The notes below the pieces were generated by a model that saw nothing but the letters and a program-made list of their open reading frames with translations, ran no database searches and had not been told where the DNA came from. Below are positions 7,462 to 10,623 of a stretch of DNA of 10,623 nucleotides, in pieces. Where the stretch lies: the NCBI GenBank assembly GCA_964487545.1, contig CAZARI010000065.1, forward strand, positions 1-10,623, in the 5' to 3' direction. The stretch's first letter is position 1. Every line of letters starts with the position of its first letter. A program made the translations under genes and the position numbers. The DNA is from SKUL01 sp964487545. Its GTDB lineage: Bacteria; Bacteroidota; Bacteroidia; Flavobacteriales_D; SKUL01.

Positions 7462-7929
7462 TTATTTTGCTTTAAGTAATTCTTGAACTTGGTCGGCGTG
7501 TGTTTTTGTTTTCACCTTATCAATAATGTGTTTTATCACGCCATTCTCGTCAATGATAAAGGTTGTTCTGATAATTCCGTCGTATTCTCTCCCCATAAAC
7601 TTCTTTCTGCCCCACACCCCATACTTCTTAATCACTTCATGATTGGTGTCTGCAACCAGCGGAAAAGGTAACTGATATTTGTTTCTAAAGTTTTCGTGTC
7701 TCTTTTCGCTGTCTGCGCTCACTCCGATTACCTGCACGTCTTCATCTGCAAACTGCGGATATGCGTCTCGCAAGCTACACGCCTGAGCGGTACAACCTGG
7801 GGTATTATCTTTCGGATAAAAGTATAGAATTATTTTATTTCCACGCAGTTCCGATAATAATCTTCGAGAGCCATCGGTGGAGGTGAATTCAAAATCGGGC
7901 GCAAGTTGTCCTATTTCTGGTTTGTTCAT
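7462..7929 (-). CDS. bcp: Thioredoxin-dependent thiol peroxidase (peroxiredoxin Q / Bcp)
   Basis: Reduces hydrogen peroxide and organic hydroperoxides with electrons from thioredoxin, in the cytosol (no signal peptide). The 155 residues match the family (about 150-156). The active site reads YFYPKDNTPGCTAQACSLRD: Cys46 is the peroxidatic Cys in the PxxxTPGC context, and Cys51 is the resolving Cys of the atypical 2-Cys Bcp type. VIGVSADS (67-74) and the C-terminal TTFIIDENGVIKHI also fit. It is the first gene of a minus-strand unit and lies 7 bp before recA, so peroxide defence and DNA repair appear cotranscribed. A CGTAA-N5-TTACG palindrome lies 45-59 bp before its start. The promoter must lie within 7930-8362 but none is convincing on this strand. 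Confidence 0.96.
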   Translation of the reverse strand: MNKPEIGQLAPDFEFTSTDGSRRLLSELRGNKIILYFYPKDNTPGCTAQACSLRDAYPQFADEDVQVIGVSADSEKRHENFRNKYQLPFPLVADTNHEVIKKYGVWGRKKFMGREYDGIIRTTFIIDENGVIKHIIDKVKTKTHADQVQELLKAK

Positions 7930-7973
7930 ATTATGATCTAGATTAATTGTTCTGCAAATTTCGAAGGTCGATA

Positions 7974-7988
7974 CGTAATGTATTTACG
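7974..7988. repeat. Short palindrome CGTAA-N5-TTACG upstream of bcp
   Basis: CGTAA (7974-7978) and its exact reverse complement TTACG (7984-7988) are separated by TGTAT. Such a symmetric site could bind a dimeric regulator of bcp-recA. Five-base arms can arise by chance, so this is only a candidate. Confidence 0.3.
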
Positions 7989-8142
7989 CACCCGATATTT
8001 TCTCGTCGAAAAATAATGGTACCTACGAGTCCGGAACAAAAGTCCGAATTTTTTGTTGGCTCAAAGATTTTTATGCTGGTAATAGTTTTCTCCTAAAAAT
8101 GGGTATATTTCGCCCGAAACAGAATTGAAGAAAAGCCAGATG

Positions 8143-8166
8143 TTCACAACTTTTTAAGTTGTTGAA
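8143..8166. repeat. AT-rich bulged hairpin in the divergent intergenic region
   Basis: TTCACAACTT (8143-8152) can pair over ten positions with AAGTTGTTGAA (8156-8166), leaving one T bulged, around a TTT loop. Only a short T-run follows, so terminator function is doubtful. It could instead be an operator or part of a small RNA. Confidence 0.4.
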
Positions 8167-8272
8167 TTTCTGCCAACTCCACCGACCAACTACGCACTTT
8201 GCCTTTAATAGCTACACAGAAGCGCCTGTAAACCAATCACTGGGGCGATATTAAGGAATTTTAGCAAAAAAG

Positions 8273-8303
8273 TTGACATTCATCCGTATTAAATCGATAT
8301 TTG
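8273..8303 (+). promoter_or_regulatory. Candidate Bacteroidota promoter for the small secreted gene
   Basis: TTG (8273-8275, within TTGACA) is followed after 20 bases by GATATTTG (8296-8303), one mismatch from the -7 consensus TAnnTTTG. Spacing falls in the 17-23 range. Transcription would begin near 8310 and leave a leader of about 50 bases before the ATG at 8363. Confidence 0.45.
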
Positions 8304-8362
8304 TCGGCAATATTATCTCATAAGTCGATTAAAAGAAACTTTTGCAACAAACTCAATGAAAC

Positions 8363-8749
8363 ATGAAAAACGTAGTAATTTTCAATCGATTCAGAAACTT
8401 TTCAAGCTTTCTAACCATTCTATTAATGACTTTATTCTTTGTGAGCGAAGGATTTAGCCAAGAAACGAGAAGCGCAATTTTAACCAACGACGGCATCGTT
8501 CAGATACCCGAAGATGAAGTACCCGACGGGCGATTTGACGTTGATGTGAGCCACATGGTATTTAGCGACAACTCCGAAATGACGACCTTTTTCATGGAAC
8601 GTTCGGATGAAAATTTTATGTTCCGTGCCCTTCCCCACGAAAACAAAGCGATTTTGCTTGTTCGTGGGAGCAACCAGCCCGACTGGTCTGTTACCGAGTG
8701 GAATGCTTATATAGCTAGCAAGCTGGCTGATAAAGCTATTAAACAATAA
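8363..8749 (+). CDS. Small secreted protein of unknown function
   Basis: 128 residues, not recognised. The N-terminus has basic residues, then a strong hydrophobic stretch (FSSFLTILLMTLFFV, about 13-27) and GFSQ, so a signal peptide with cleavage near residues 31-33 is likely. The mature part of about 96 residues is acidic and has no Cys. It contains QIPEDEVPDGRFDVDVSHMVF (47-67), an aromatic and Met-rich middle (TTFFMERSDENFMFRAL), and a C-terminal part with PDWSVTEWNAYIASKLADKAIK, probably helical. No known domain or catalytic motif is seen. The ATG at 8363 is chosen because it gives the signal peptide; no Shine-Dalgarno is visible. The next gene starts 34 bp downstream on the same strand with no terminator between, so the two are likely cotranscribed and both exported. 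Confidence 0.8.
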   Translation: MKNVVIFNRFRNFSSFLTILLMTLFFVSEGFSQETRSAILTNDGIVQIPEDEVPDGRFDVDVSHMVFSDNSEMTTFFMERSDENFMFRALPHENKAILLVRGSNQPDWSVTEWNAYIASKLADKAIKQ

Positions 8750-8783
8750 ACCGACTATAGCTAACGAAAACTAAACTACAGTT

Positions 8784-10623
8784 ATGAGAAAATTATACAC
8801 AAGCCTCTTGTTGACGATTTGTGCCCTGCTTTGTTTCACACTGCAGGTTTCAGCACAATTAAACGTCAACACCTCGGTTACAGGAGAAGACCTCGCCAAC
8901 TCAATTATTGGTGGAGGAGTTTCTATTTCTAATGTTACCCTCAACTGCGGCACCGACGGTGCCGGAATTTTCTCGAATGGCAACACCACCAATGTTGGCC
9001 TTAACGAGGGAGTTCTACTAACTACAGGAAACGCAAATAACGCTGCTGGAAACGCAAGTACTCAGGAAAGCGTAATTACCGGCAATGGTGGAGACCCTGA
9101 TCTTGCACCCTTGGTCAATCAGCCGCTATATGATGCCTGTGTATTGAGTTTCGACTTTATACCCAGCGACAACAACATCACTGTTCAATACGTATTTGCC
9201 TCCGAAGAATACCCCGAATGGGTTTGTTCGGAATTCAACGACGTGTTTGGATTTTTTGTATCCGGCCCTAATCCCGACGGAGTAGATTATACCGGCCAGA
9301 ACGTTGCCCTTGTGCCCGGAACCAATCAACCAGTTACGATCAACAACATCAACAACAACGGATCTTTCTGCGCTCCTTACTACCCCGAATACTACATTTC
9401 AAACGCAACGGGTACTACTATCGTTTATGATGGGTTTACGGTCGTACTAACCGCACAAATTTCGGTAACACCAGGAGCAGAGTATACTTTTAAATTCGCC
9501 ATTGCCGACGCCTCTGACCAACTCTACGACTCAGGCGTATTTATTAAAGGCAACAGCTTTTCTACTTTCTTTTGCCAGGCCGGACAGGTTGGATTTAACC
9601 CCAATGTGCAGAATCAGGTTACTTTCTGCTCTTCAGATGCAGACCAAAGCGTTCAACTTTATAACAACGCACTTTCACCGAGCGAATTCTACGAATACAT
9701 TCTTGCAGATGCCACCGGAACCATTCTTGAAATCAGTGAAGCCGGATCTTTCGACCTTCAGGGATTTGCAGAAGGAACTTATTACTTCTACGGTGTTTCT
9801 TATGCAGGTGAAATAACCGGATTAGAAGTGGGTAACCACATTTCCGATATTGAAGCGGTTGCCAACGCCGGATGTGTTGACCTGAGCCCTGCTGCTTCGG
9901 CTGTTATTGAACTGTGTGTCGATATGGTATGTCCCGAAGATATTACCATCGCATGCCACCAATCTGTTGATCCTGACAATACAGGTACTCCTGAAATTAT
10001 CGGAAACGCGTCAGGAATGTATTCAGCCGAATACAGCGATGAAGTATCTGGTTCTTGTCCAACCACCATCACCCGCACCTGGACACTTGTTGCTGCTGCA
10101 GGTGTTCCTACTGTTGAAATTTCATGCACACAAGTGATCACTGTAGTAGATGAAGAAGCACCAGTAATTATTGGCGAAGAAGAAATTACGGTTGAATGCG
10201 ACGCGACAGATGACGCAACTTTTACTGTTGAAGACAATTGTGATGATTCTCCATCAGTTACGGTGGCAGAAACCACAGAGCCCGGTGACTGCGCTGGATA
10301 CTACACCATTTATCGCACCGTAACCGCTACCGACAATTGCGGGAATTCAAGCACTTTCACTCAGGTGGTGAATGTAGTTGACACTACCGCTCCTGAGTTT
10401 GATGGAAACACAGAAGATTTCTCTGTAGAATGTCCTGAGGATGTTCCCCCCATGGAAGAACTCGTTGCTACTGACAACTGCTCAGACAATGTTCAAACTT
10501 GGTTCTTTGAAACTTCATTGGAATACGGCGACTCTACTTGCATCATTACCGATGCAGTTGGTCCTGGTGTTGACTGGGGTGTGGTGCTCTTTAACTTCCC
10601 CGGCGCAACCGACTATTACGTAT
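8784..10623 (+). CDS. Large secreted choice-of-anchor L protein with DNC/HYR-like repeats (3' end outside window)
   Basis: An open frame of 613 codons with no stop before the window end. Residues 1-24 form a signal peptide (MRKLYTSLLLTICALL... ending VSA). Residues 26-265 match the choice-of-anchor L domain: GVLLTTG (76-82), FASEEYPEWVCSEFNDVFGFFVSGP (138-162) and, near the end, FKFAIADASDQLYDSGVFIKG (236-256). A beta-rich linker follows, with paired Cys. From about 380 there are HYR-like modules: CPEDITIACHQSVD (383-396), then VVDEEAPVI...VECDATDD...DNC...TATDNCG (454-520), and VVDTTAPEF...VECPEDV...TDNCSDN (531-569). In Bacteroidota such proteins usually end in a type IX secretion signal; that end is not in view. 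The role is probably surface adhesion or matrix, inferred from architecture. It lies 34 bp after the small secreted gene. Confidence 0.88.
   Translation, partial: MRKLYTSLLLTICALLCFTLQVSAQLNVNTSVTGEDLANSIIGGGVSISNVTLNCGTDGAGIFSNGNTTNVGLNEGVLLTTGNANNAAGNASTQESVITGNGGDPDLAPLVNQPLYDACVLSFDFIPSDNNITVQYVFASEEYPEWVCSEFNDVFGFFVSGPNPDGVDYTGQNVALVPGTNQPVTINNINNNGSFCAPYYPEYYISNATGTTIVYDGFTVVLTAQISVTPGAEYTFKFAIADASDQLYDSGVFIKGNSFSTFFCQAGQVGFNPNVQNQVTFCSSDADQSVQLYNNALSPSEFYEYILADATGTILEISEAGSFDLQGFAEGTYYFYGVSYAGEITGLEVGNHISDIEAVANAGCVDLSPAASAVIELCVDMVCPEDITIACHQSVDPDNTGTPEIIGNASGMYSAEYSDEVSGSCPTTITRTWTLVAAAGVPTVEISCTQVITVVDEEAPVIIGEEEITVECDATDDATFTVEDNCDDSPSVTVAETTEPGDCAGYYTIYRTVTATDNCGNSSTFTQVVNVVDTTAPEFDGNTEDFSVECPEDVPPMEELVATDNCSDNVQTWFFETSLEYGDSTCIITDAVGPGVDWGVVLFNFPGATDYYV

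Larger units (their letters stand above)
7930..8362. other. 433-bp divergent intergenic region
   Basis: Separates bcp (minus) from the small secreted gene (plus). It should hold both promoters. I see one plausible plus-strand promoter (8273-8303), a bulged hairpin (8143-8166), a short palindrome near bcp (7974-7988), and a weak CTCGT...ACGAG pair around 8000-8030. The hexamer AGTCCG occurs twice about 13 bases apart near 8030. No coding region or known RNA is recognised. Confidence 0.6.

Noticed and set aside
8030..8056. Possible terminator with CGGA/TCCG stem followed by T-run
   Set aside because: The stem has only four pairs with a seven-base loop, and no gene ends nearby on that strand.
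8143..8166. Reading the AT-rich hairpin as an intrinsic terminator
   Set aside because: It has few G-C pairs, a bulge and no adequate T-run, and no gene ends just before it.
9800..10276. Long minus-strand open frame (158 codons)
   Set aside because: It lies antisense to the choice-of-anchor L gene, is a low-complexity Ser/Thr/Val/Ile text without domain, and reflects the codon use of the plus-strand gene.

Overview
The window looks like chromosomal DNA of a member of the Bacteroidota, probably Flavobacteriales. The protein texts of RecA, L35, L20 and IF-3 read like that group. Shine-Dalgarno sequences are nearly absent, and a TAnnTTTG-type -7 box appears. At the right end there is a secreted 'choice-of-anchor L' protein with cysteine-bearing DNC repeats, a type common in gliding or marine Bacteroidota. 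The group assignment is inferred from remembered family sequences, not from a search.

Layout: (1) 1-2215, plus strand: the conserved translation cluster thrS (5' end missing) - infC - rpmI - rplT, closed by a strong intrinsic terminator. infC has no AUG/GUG/UUG codon at a usable position and probably starts at AUA. A long hairpin lies between rpmI and rplT. (2) 2321-5387, plus strand: a membrane fatty-acid-desaturase-family protein, then a secreted NHLRC2-like protein (thioredoxin-like domain with one active-site Cys lost, NHL beta-propeller, beta-rich C-terminus). (3) 7929-5373, minus strand: bcp (peroxiredoxin) - recA - terminator - TPR lipoprotein. The recA terminator ends five bases before the lipoprotein start, and the lipoprotein gene overlaps the NHLRC2-like gene tail to tail by 15 bp. 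(4) 7930-8362: a 433-bp divergent intergenic region with one plausible plus-strand promoter, a bulged hairpin and a short palindrome. (5) 8363-10623, plus strand: a small secreted protein of unknown function, then a large secreted choice-of-anchor L protein that runs off the window.

How the genes relate: the first block serves translation. bcp and recA, 7 bp apart, look like one transcript joining peroxide detoxification with recombinational repair. The two right-end genes, 34 bp apart and both exported, may form a secreted or surface unit. No mobile element, CRISPR array, tRNA or rRNA is visible. Most of the window is ordinary core genome. The least explained parts are the right-end secreted pair, the rpmI-rplT hairpin and the recA/TPR junction.
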